DNA of 64,000 bases, from the NCBI RefSeq assembly GCF_947507565.1, contig NC_089183.1:2294001-2358000 (forward strand). Direction: 5' to 3'. Under the pieces are notes generated by a model, which worked only from the letters and a program-made list of their open reading frames with translations, was not told the origin of the DNA and ran no database searches. Made by a program: the position numbers and the translations under genes. Of this stretch, positions 52,111 through 62,400 are shown one piece after another. This DNA is from Oscarella lobularis. Lineage: Eukaryota; Porifera; Homoscleromorpha; Homosclerophorida; Oscarellidae. The stretch's first letter is position 1. Each line of letters begins with the position of its first letter.

Positions 52111-54200
52111 TAAGTTTCTAGTTGTGCTACGAGTTCTCTCATCACACTTCGTTTAGGCCCACACTGACTTTTATCGTATCCGAGTGGCCAATTGTGCACA
52201 TAGTATAGTATGCCAACCACAGTGACATCATGAAATTTTTAAAGGTGCTCGTATCCCCAAATCTCACCTGTCATCCCTGACCTTTTATTCTAGTTAGTCT
52301 ATTGTGCCTTTTGATATTAGTATCATTTAGTAGTTTCACGATGCCATCCCTCTATTGAACGTACTAGTTATTCGCATTTAGAACAGAGTTGGTTTGCTGA
52401 ATTTGACTTCTTTCTGTTCATACTTTTACACTTTTTTGTATTTTACTTTCATGATTATTAGAAAATTAGTGTTCCCCAAACCTGCAAAACCGACGCGGCT
52501 TGGGTAGTTCCAAATTATTGCACGTTGTCAAGCTTAGTCGGGAATAGAGGGGGGGTAGATGGTTACGATAAAGGTGACGTCGTCCTCCTGCTACATACCT
52601 CTGACGTTTCAAGGTCTATTATCGGTTCGGTATCTGGTTAGTGATCCCAAGCCAACCTACTATTGGGATATGGATTGTCTCTTCGTCATGGGTATGCATG
52701 TACTTGCATGAGTCCAATTCCAGGTCGTACGTCTATATCCAACGAGGACTATAACTGAGTGCTACATGTTAGTTTTCGTGCGCCTTCTCGCTGTACTGAA
52801 AACGCAATGCATCCCCATTCATACGCGCGCAGTGCGAATTGATAATGAGAACCTAGCTCCTAAAGGAATAGAAACGCTCGTGAGATCTGAAAGGCACTCG
52901 ATTCTTCCTCTGGACTGCATGCATGATTAGCAGCTTCATAACTGCACCGTCAACAGGAGAGTGGCGATTCTCTAGAAAGCTATATGACATGAAAAAAAAT
53001 TGGAAATGGCGGATGCGGGTGGGCTAGAAATCGTTGACCGTCCTTTTGAGCCACAATCAGGGTTTACTCAGGGTTCACTCAGCAATTTACGTGTCGACCT
53101 GGATCACTGCCAGTCCCGGCGCGTGCTGCTTTTACCCAAGCGCAACCGATCAACACCGCAGGCGCAAGAAGCGATCAAATACTGAGTGCAGGCGGCTTTG
53201 AAGAAGGAAGTTGGAATTATAGGGACACGCCGTGAGACAGGCTGCTTTTAGTTCGTGTTTTAGGCTGACGTCACACGTCACACGTGACAGACCTTTGACG
53301 CGAGGCCTCAATTCATTATTGGTGGCCTTGGACGATGGATTTCTAGCAACGCTGATACATTGTGCTACAGTGCGTTTCTTTCTATTCGCGCGGCGTGCTC
53401 GATCAGGCGACTCGCGCAATCGAGCGGATCGCTCGACGATCGAAATCTCAACCCCGACGCGCGTGTGCAGCCTTACCTCTCGCCGACGACGAAATCGTCG
53501 ACGCTTCATCGTATTCGTCAAACCGATTCCGGGCTCGATCGCGAAACGATCGAGCTCGCGCGTTCACATGCAGCTGCGAAAACGGATATCGCGGCCGGAT
53601 CAAGGTATTCCAACCTCTATATACCTACCTTCCTTGTAGAAAGAGAAGTTTGTGCTCGTCTAGGATGCCAGAAGGCAAAGGATGGCATAGCTAGACAGAG
53701 ATGCGCACCAGGATAGCTCATGGCTCTACGTGAAGCGAAGGGAAATCCCGGATGCTTATAAAAACTGCAGTCTAGCTCTGTCTCTTCTAATTGTACCTTC
53801 AAATTTAAAATTTCTCCAAATATTTTGAACGCTTCTCCATTGCTTGATCAGACGCCACACGTAATTCACTACCGCCAATTATGATCATTGCTGGTCGTTC
53901 GCGAAGTCATTAAAAAATTGTGGCGTCGAGCTCCGTTTATTACGAAATCATTTTGCGCACAAATATAGCAACAAGATCTGATCTCTGATGTAATATGTCA
54001 ATGAAATTATAAAAATGAACAATATTTAATGCACATTCATCTACTCTATATCTTCAAACGAAAATCATTTGAGGGATTATATTTACAAGAGCCATTATTA
54101 TTATTTAAAAAACTTTTCTAAATAGATAGGTAAATGAAGTGTAAACGACGTTTTATCTCATATAGAAAGAGAATGACTCAAAATATCAAAATGAAAGATA
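52111..54200. other. Interval without a supportable gene
   Basis: The last exon of ankyrin gene 2 should lie near its start. Around 53340-53610 a GC-rich patch keeps all frames open on both strands; one frame contains CSCENGYRG, reminiscent of an EGF end, but no full module can be built. Nothing else stands out. Confidence 0.35.
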
Positions 54201-54636
54201 GTACTCGCTAGGTGAAGGTCTTTCTTCGTTTTGCGCGTAAAAAGCACTTTGGAACGCGTGCTGCGGCACTTCTTAGCGGGCTGTAGGTACGTCTTAATTG
54301 ATTGATTGATTGATACGTCAATGCCAGTGCCTCTTCTTTCCGGTGTTCTATTCAAGCAACGGAAGGCCTTACTTTTGTAATAGGAAGGTATCTATTTGCT
54401 ATTGAAATATTTCTTTATTTAGCACTTCCACTGGGCTCCCCCATTCAGTCTCCCTACGTGTGTCGCTGCACGAGTACGAAACTGGCGAAAACACCAAGAA
54501 TCTTTAGAAAACATGCAATAAATTAGGACGTGCAAACACAACGATAAACATATAATAGATATTCGATGCAAGTGTTTTGGGTCGCTCTTCCACACTTGTC
54601 CGGTTCATTCTTCTTTATGAAGCGGACACGCCTTCA

Positions 54637-57099
54637 TTACTGCGTGGAACTTTTCTTCCAACTCCGCTCGAATTGAAAGCCCAAAACAACATCGGCACCG
54701 ACTTCTTTTCTCATAAGGCACAAAGGACACAAACCAGTTTCAGCGTAATACTTCTTAGCATTGAAGCTGCTGCAAAAGTATGCAAGATGGTTCAAGCCAA
54801 AAGCAGAGACAGCAGGAAATTCAGAGCAGTTGCAAACCTTCACCAGAGGTATAAGTGTCGTGTAAAGGTAGCAGCGCTTGGTGGTTGTGCGTTCACGAAA
54901 GCCTTCTATATTGTCACTGCTTTCAAATAGCTTAGCAACCAGAGCATCTTTGGCTTCGACGTCGTCAGGCCATATTGAGTCCAGTTCGTCGTTGACAATA
55001 AGAAGTCCGGCCAAATACAAAGATGCAAAACGCATTCTTTCAGTTGGCGAAGAAGATGCCGCTTCGACGATGGCCTTGATGACCTTTCGCGAGCACACTG
55101 CATGCGCCAAGAGGGGAATTTCAGCGATATACGATAGATATTCAATAGCCACCCAGTAGAGGTTGTCCGCACTAGAGTCGCGATGAATATAATAATACGA
55201 GGATCTCAGAGCCACTTCTGCCAGATTGTCCACAGCGTCAGGGACGTTTACAAAGAAATGATACAGATTCGGCAGTCCATAACACAGTGACGAAAGAGCG
55301 CGAACAGTTGTATAACTTCTCGGGACAAACATTGGGAGACGTAATGACTTAGGTTTCAATCTCATTCTTTCAATGTCGTCATAGAAATTGACGAGATCGC
55401 TTAGCTTGACGCACAATGTAGGAAGACAGCTCTTTTCAATAGCCAAATGTTGACGACTGGTTGCTGGCAGTTCTTCGAACAATTTTCCCAGGAAGTTTAT
55501 TTTCGAATAATCGTCGTCCGGAAGACTGCTTATGGCTGCCACAGCCAAATGCAAAAGAAGAGGGTGCGAACAAATAAACGGTGACAAATAAAGAAAATTC
55601 AAAAGGAGACCTCGACGAAAGGACTTTTCGCTGTCGAACAGTGAATATTCTGAACAGTTCTGAAACCGAGGAAAACTTCTTGGATACAGAAAGAGTTGAA
55701 AAGCCAATTCTAGAAGAGTACGAGAATGGTGGTTTAGAACAAGTGGCTCATCGTACTTCGCCTTAAAAATTTGACGAAGGAGGAGGTCGTTGAAAAACTT
55801 AGTGACGACTTTTTGCACCTTAAAGTCAAAATCACGTCCACTCTTCATGCGAAGAAGTCCAGCGTAAATCATTGACGACAGTTGTGCAGGAATCACTTCG
55901 TCGCGGCACCACATTATGAAGTCACTTTTAGTAACAGCATCAGAAAAAGACTCGTAATTTCTCAATGCATGCTTGCTGCGATAGTCATTAACGTTTCTCC
56001 CTGCAGCGATTCGACAGTTTTCTACGCCAAGTTCTTCAGCTGTTTTATAGCCATATTCGGAGGCTATAAAATCCTCAAGAAATTTGAGTTGAGCAGATCT
56101 GTTTGTGGCTATTAGAACGTCGCAAACGCAAGCAAGCGAGAGTGTGCCCGAAGAATCAAGATGAGTAATCGAAGGAGAATGAGTTAGAATTGTGTAAAGA
56201 GCGTGTTTCACTCTTGCTTGTTCTGATCCTATGTCACTGTCCCAATAAACGTAAGAGAGATCGAGGCTTTCTAAACAACAAAGTTTAGAAAAAAAAGCCG
56301 ATATCTTAGAAGATAGCGCTGCAGTGAATTCAGGTAGCACTGCAGTGACGTCAGATTCTTTGACAGAGACGAACTTTAACGAATTAAGCCCAAGATGTTT
56401 GAGACCAACGCAAGTGAGGCAGTCAGCCATAGAAAACACTTCAAACAGGCTAACAGGAATTCCAGAAATGCAAAGATGCTCCAATAGAGGTAGACTTGAA
56501 ACAAACGCGCGCAAATCTTCACGAGAAACAGACGTGAATCCAATGTCCAAATGCCTTAGATTTGAAAAATGCGGAAGCTCGAGTAATCCAATTTCGCCGA
56601 CGACGTGACGGGCACTGAAGCTCGTCAACGATTCCTTGCAGTTGCCCTTAACGATTTTCAAAAAAGGAGTCGACAAATCTGCCCAACACGGACTGAACGA
56701 TATGTCGATGCTCGTCACGTCGATCGATTTCGCTATTTTTTCGACGACTGCTTCTGGGTCGATGTCGGCGAGGAAGTAGAGAGGCAAAGCCGTCAAACGA
56801 AAGCGATTTCGATCGAGTAGAATATCAAGGACGTTCACTGTAAGCTTTCCACGTCGAGCGAGTCCGTCGATTATGCGGTTGGCGATAGGCGAAGGCAAGC
56901 AGACTGAAGACGAGGGGTCGCCAAGAAGAATCTCCGCGACGGAGGGCAAGGGAAGAGCTGGTATATCACCCAGTGAAGACAATCGCGGAACAAAAAACGT
57001 TTCGCTCAGGCTTTGGATAGCCCAATCGGACAGCGTGTCCAGACGAACGTCCACGTTTAATCCGGGTTTGTGGCTTGTGTGAGAGGACAACTCGATCAC
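54637..57099 (-). CDS. ZYG11-like leucine-rich/ARM repeat protein (copy B)
   Basis: One intronless frame of 820 codons. It aligns from end to end with copy A (18298-20883), for example LPLPSVAEILLGDPSSSVCL, DIDPEAVVEKIAKSIDVTSI and LRHLDIGFTSVSREDLR, and in the ARM half RSSYYYIHRDS, AIEYLSYIAEIPLLAHAVC, FASLYLAGLLIVNDELDSIW. The expected role is the same: substrate receptor for a CUL2-elongin ubiquitin ligase. The C-terminus departs from copies A and C after CPLCLMRKEVGADVV. One base is missing in a T-run (near 54690), so the last 20 or so residues (GLxIPAELxxKF in the others) are replaced by GFQFERSWKKSSTQ. The N-terminal half is much closer to copy A than the middle, which suggests patchy gene conversion. 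Confidence 0.72.
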   Translation of the reverse strand: MIELSSHTSHKPGLNVDVRLDTLSDWAIQSLSETFFVPRLSSLGDIPALPLPSVAEILLGDPSSSVCLPSPIANRIIDGLARRGKLTVNVLDILLDRNRFRLTALPLYFLADIDPEAVVEKIAKSIDVTSIDISFSPCWADLSTPFLKIVKGNCKESLTSFSARHVVGEIGLLELPHFSNLRHLDIGFTSVSREDLRAFVSSLPLLEHLCISGIPVSLFEVFSMADCLTCVGLKHLGLNSLKFVSVKESDVTAVLPEFTAALSSKISAFFSKLCCLESLDLSYVYWDSDIGSEQARVKHALYTILTHSPSITHLDSSGTLSLACVCDVLIATNRSAQLKFLEDFIASEYGYKTAEELGVENCRIAAGRNVNDYRSKHALRNYESFSDAVTKSDFIMWCRDEVIPAQLSSMIYAGLLRMKSGRDFDFKVQKVVTKFFNDLLLRQIFKAKYDEPLVLNHHSRTLLELAFQLFLYPRSFPRFQNCSEYSLFDSEKSFRRGLLLNFLYLSPFICSHPLLLHLAVAAISSLPDDDYSKINFLGKLFEELPATSRQHLAIEKSCLPTLCVKLSDLVNFYDDIERMRLKPKSLRLPMFVPRSYTTVRALSSLCYGLPNLYHFFVNVPDAVDNLAEVALRSSYYYIHRDSSADNLYWVAIEYLSYIAEIPLLAHAVCSRKVIKAIVEAASSSPTERMRFASLYLAGLLIVNDELDSIWPDDVEAKDALVAKLFESSDNIEGFRERTTTKRCYLYTTLIPLVKVCNCSEFPAVSAFGLNHLAYFCSSFNAKKYYAETGLCPLCLMRKEVGADVVLGFQFERSWKKSSTQ

Positions 57100-57394
57100 G
57101 TGACATTGGGTAACGCGGCGTTCTTCAGCGCGGATTTTGACTCTAGTTCCTGCACGAGAAGCTTCTTTTAGGAAACGAACGACGCCTTACTTCGTGAATC
57201 TGGAACCCAATCGTGTTAGAGATGATCTATCCTACACACCTCATCGCTTTCAGTTTGTAGATATGTACAGAATTGCACGACGACAACTGCTACTGCGCTA
57301 GTGCGTGATGGCGAAACAAGCGATTTGTTTACCCTTAGAGGTGAGGCCTCTTGTGAGGATACCCGTCAGCATCACAGATAACTATTCGATCGCT

Positions 57395-58200
57395 ATGTGA
57401 AGGTCTTTCTTCCTTTTCGCGTAAAAGCAGTTTGGAACGCGTGCTGCGGCACTTCTTAGAGGGCTGTAGGTAGATTACATCTGAATTAATTGATTGATAC
57501 GACAATGTCAGTGCCTCCTAAGCAACGAAGGTATCTATTTGCTATTGAAATATTTTCTATTTAGCACTTCGACTGGGCTTCCCCATTCAGTCTCCCTACG
57601 TGCACGAGTACGAAACTGGCGGAAACATCAGGAATCTTTAGAAAACATGAAATAAATTAGGACGTCCAAACACAACAATAAACATATAATAGAAATTCGA
57701 TGCAAGTTTTTTGGGTAGCTCTTCTACACTCCACACTTGTCCTGCTCATTCTTCTTTATGAAGCGGACACGCCTTCATTACTGCGTGGAACTTTTCTTCC
57801 AACTCCGCTGGAATTGAAAGCCCAAAAAAAACATCGGCACCGACTTCTTTTCTCATAAGGCACGAAGGACACAAACCATTTTCAGCGTAATACTTCTGAG
57901 CATCGAAGCTGCTGCAAAAGTATGCCAGATGGTTCAAGCCAAAAGCAGAGACAGTAGGAAATCCAGAGCACTTGCAAACCATGACTAGAGGCATAAGTGT
58001 TGTGTAAATTAAGGTAGCAGCGCTTGGTGGTTGTGCGTTCACAAAAGCCTTCTTCTATATTGTCACTGCTTTCAAGCAGCTTAGCAATTAACCAGAGCAT
58101 CTTTCGCTTCGACATCGTCAGGCCATATTGAGTCCAGTTCGGCGTTGGCAATAAGAAGTCCGGCCAAATACAAAGATGCAAAACGCATTCTTTCAGTTGG
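57395..58200 (-). pseudogene. ZYG11-like C-terminal fragment plus 3' flank (copy C)
   Basis: It contains only the last part of the ZYG11-like gene (about 58200-57746) and its 3' flank (57740-57395, matching 54210-54600). The protein end is intact (CPSCLMRKEVGADVFFGLSI, PAELEEKFHAVMKACPLHKEE), but an inserted AATTAA near 58085 and a TTAA insertion near 58007 break the frame upstream. It is a tandem partial duplicate of copy B with the upstream side cut at an LDLa gene fragment. Confidence 0.75.
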
Positions 58201-58939
58201 CAAAGAAAACGCCGCATCGACAATGGACACCTGTCACTACGCGAATGGACCGGGCGATAAGTGGACCGGGGGACCGCTTACAGCTGCCGTAGAATAACCG
58301 GGCAGTCCAAAGGAAGCAGCTGCAGTTGGTCCGACATTGCCACAAAAGGGCCGACATCGCTAAAGGGTCGTATCTGAGTTCCTCGCTACACTCTAACCTC
58401 CTACCTTCTTCGTCAATTAACGTAATGTAGTCTATTTGTTCTGCTGGTCTGGTAGGAGTGCAGCGTTCGTTATTTGCGCACTGAAAGTCGTTATGCGCGC
58501 ATGGTTGTGGCGTTGAAGTCATCGTCGTCGTCGTCATCGGTAGCGGCGGCGGCGGGGGCGGAGGCGGCGGCGACTTCTTTTTCTTGTCGACCGCTGTCGC
58601 TGTCGTCGGCGGGCATGCCAATTCGTCTGAAAAGTCTAAACAGTCGTTGTCGCCGTTACACACGTGCTCGGTCGGAATGCATCGTCTATTTGCGCATTCG
58701 TATTTGGAAGGAGAGCAGACGGACCGTTTTCTTCGTCGCTTACAGCCGAACGTTTCGTCTGAGCCGTCGTCGCAGTCAAACTTACCGTCGCAACGATGAC
58801 GACGAGAAATGCTCTGTCCGTCTTGGCATTGCATGAAAATTGCGGCGACGCGTGCACGTCGAGAGACTTTACGCGCTGTGAATTGAACGTGCGAGCAGTG
58901 ACGACAGACTGTCGTGAACTTGCAGATCTGCAGCAGCAT
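58201..58939 (-). pseudogene. LDLa fragment fused to the ZYG11-like fragment
   Basis: The frame reads [54 protein letters not shown], then a K/P stalk, threonines and the start of a third LDLa (CAHNDFQCANNERC). It then runs into anonymous sequence and crosses into the ZYG11-like fragment. The first cysteine of module 1 is lost (QSISRR versus QCISRR in relatives) and the leader is out of frame. The same neighbour order, LDLa fragment then ZYG11-like on the minus strand, occurs at 21255-18298. Confidence 0.6.
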
Positions 58940-59490
58940 TGGTTGATCGGACCCAATTAATGCACCTGTTCCATCATCGCTGTGACTTGCACGCCCGAAT
59001 AAGGATCATTTGCATATTACGTGAAATAAACCGTAAAATATAAAAGAAGCCTAATTGCTAATGTTCAAAATAACATATAACAACCCCTCTCTGCTAAAAT
59101 AATATCGTGATATTCATAAAATATTGCCCATCACTACAGTGCAATCAAATGTACCACTCTACCGCTAAAATAACGTTATGACGATAATGAATACAGTCAT
59201 TAAGATGATGCATGCAGTGGAAGACAATAGGAAACAAAGTGAGTGAAAAGTTGACATCGCAGCTACATCCGCCTCCTCAGGAAGAGACTGGTCTTCGGCA
59301 GGCTGCAGGTTGCTTTGCAAAGGCTAGTGAAGATAGTTAGTTGTTCACAGTGACAAGATCTATACTACGTGATTATAAAATAAGCTGAGAATACCGGACT
59401 TCAATGATTTTAGTGCTTCCCCTCTACCTCTGCCTCTAAATATTGTAAACTAATAGATTAACTCATTCCTGCAGAAAATCAGTAACTTAC
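58940..59490. other. Interval 3' of the ankyrin-Death gene
   Basis: It resembles the corresponding 3' side of gene 1 (38150-38440; shared 'catccgcctcctcaggaagagac' and 'gtgattataaaataagct'), so the two genes share 3' flanks. A last short exon is expected here but not identified. Confidence 0.45.
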
Positions 59491-62400
59491 CTAGAAAAAT
59501 TTCGGAAATTTCTGATGAATAGCCGACACACATCATAGCATCAATAAGATGCCTTCGAGTTGCTCTCGCGCCAAAACTGTCTGCCCAAGAGTCCAGCATT
59601 ACTAGAGCAGCTTCACGAGCGCTTCTTCTATATCCAAACTCGTGAAGATGGTAATGTTTGTAAGGTTCCGGTGCCAAAACCCTCCCAATTTGTTTCCAAA
59701 TAGGCACAATGCATCGAGACGCTTCAAATCTTTCGCGGGAAGTTATTGGAGTATAAAGGCCACTTTTATTTTGAACCATCGACTTTAAGAGATAATTAGA
59801 GAGATCCGTGTGGCCATAAAGGAAAGCAATGCTTTGAGCTGTCTTCCCATTCTATGAAATGCTGGGAATTGCCGCTTATCAGTGCAATTTCTGACTAAAC
59901 CTTATTTCTGATATTGACATCACATTTATTGCAGACGAGTAGGTTAACAGTGGGTAAACAGCCTATTTTAGAGGATATCATCAGCGACGTCCAGCCATCC
60001 TGAAAAAATTAATTCTAAAAAGATAACATGAATAAAAAAATTTTCATTTTTACGTGGTCTTGCTCATCGACGTTGGCATAACTATTAACAAGATGTTCAG
60101 CAATTTCAGTGCGGCCATAAAAACAGGCAAGGTGCAATGCTGTTTGTCCGGACTATGAAAAAAATAGCTAATTAGATCTTACCACGAAATACCTTCTGAC
60201 CTACCGTATTTCTAATATTAACATCACATTTATAAGAGGCGAGTAGTTTCACCATAGAAAGATCGCTTTTTTTACAGGCATTCATCAGTGGGGTCCAGCC
60301 ATCCTGCACACATAAAAATATAAGACACTGAAAGAGTTCGCTTCTTTACATAGTCTTGCTGATCGACAATGAAAGCACAACTATCGATCAGGTGTTCGGC
60401 AGTCGCGGCACGACCATAAGCAAAAGCAACGTGTAATGCTGTTCGTCCACACTGTATAAAATATGGCAAGTTAGCACTTGCATTGTATTATATTCATTTA
60501 GAAACTAAAACCTTGTCACTAATATTAGCATTGCATTTACGGGAGACGAGTAGTTTCACCGTGGAGAGATGACCGTTTTTGCAAGCATACATCAGCGGAG
60601 TCCAGCCATTCTTCATGACCAGATTCTGTTATATGACATGCAACAACACTTCGTCTCTGTTTCTTACGATTTCTTGATCATTGACAGCGGCTGGACATGT
60701 ATCAATAAGATATTTAGAGACAGATATGTGACCGTTAAAGGAAGCAACGTGCAAAGCCGTATTGTAATTCTGCATATTAGTGCCAATTATTTTTAATCGT
60801 AGTGATTTCAGGCTGAACCTTATCTCTGATATTAACATCACAGTTGTGGGAAACGAGTAGTTGCACTGTGGCAATATGACCTTTTTCAGACGCAAGCATC
60901 AGCGAGGTCCAGGATTTCTGCACGCAAAAATGCCATTTGAGAGAACGTGACTGTGGCATCTTTATGTCCTTACGTTGTCTTGTTCATTGACATTGACAGC
61001 ACTATTATCCATGAGATATTGAGCGACGGCAGTGTGACCCCAAAGACAAGCAACGTGTAACGCTGTTTGTCCTTCCTAAAAAAAGCTGCTAAGAAGCACG
61101 TATTACGGTAATTTCGTATTGAACCATATTTTTGACATTTACACCCCATTCATTTCCTCTAGAGACGAGTTTAGAGACGAGTAGCCGTACAATAGAAAGA
61201 TTACCTTCTTGACAAGCATACATCAGAGGGGTCTAGCCAGCCTGCACAAGGTGCACTTGCTGATTATGACGTACGTACGGTAACCGCTTTTACAGTGTCT
61301 ATCAGATTGACATCCTCACAAACATCAGTTGTTTGACCAAAAAGAAAATCAACGATAGCAGGGTGACCAAGAAAAGCAGCAATGTGAAACACCGTAATCA
61401 AATGCTAAAAATAATGCAAACAATTATTAATTACAGAATTTCTGAGTAAATCACCTTATCTGTGACGTTCAATTTGCATGCATTCGCGACGAGACATTGC
61501 ACAGTGAGAAGTTGACCTTCACTACAAGCACACATTAGCGGGGTCCACCCACACTGCAAACAGAAATGCTCATTCATATTCAGTTTATGCTATTTGCCTT
61601 CTAGAAAGGCTTGTTTGTTGACATTAACATCTTTACTGTATGAGAAAAGAATTAGCTTAGGCGTACTATTTTACATACCCGATCAACGCTGTTAATAAGC
61701 AACGGTGCCTTAGAGAGAACAGCTTCCACCAAATCGGCAAAATCTGGAGAAACGCAAAAGATGTAACAACTTCATGCAGGCAACTGGCCAGAAAAATGAT
61801 AATTAACCTTCCGCAGGTGTCTTCGCTAGGAGGTGGAGTACTGTGTCTTTCTTCTAAATTAGATAAAAGGCTGACGCCTACTAATGTTGCGTGCAAGGAG
61901 TAACCCTCACAATTTTGAAATCCAATTTGCAGCCAGCTTGAACTAGCTTCTTCGCAAACTCCCAGTCGCGCTGCTTAATTGAAAAACTTAAAGGACAACT
62001 TCCTTCCTAAAGAAAATTAGGAATGAAAATAAAGCGTTATTAAATTGTCGTCAGGTAAATACGCTGTCAGACGTGCTGAGATCACACCCAGCTTCTAATA
62101 GGAATTGTGCCACACGTTTGCATCCTTTCTTGGAAGCATAAAAGAATGCAGTACAACCGAACTAAAGGAAGCGAGCATAAGAGCACACTGTAAGAAATTT
62201 TGCTGATCATACAGTGTCTCTCGAGAAAACGTTGCAGCCCTTTGCAATAAGCAGCCTGACCACATCTTCGTGAGAACCCCTCGAATCGCTTAGACAAGCA
62301 GCAATGAGAGCTGTTCGTTTCTACGTAAAATCATGCAATTGAACGTCTAGGTGAATGGCTCAGCTAAACGGTATCCTCGTCTTACGTCTTTTAAATCAAC

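Noticed and set aside
53230-53700. Possible EGF or cadherin-like coding patch (CSCENGYRG; GLDRETIE)
   Set aside because: The suggestive segments lie in different frames and no full module can be assembled.
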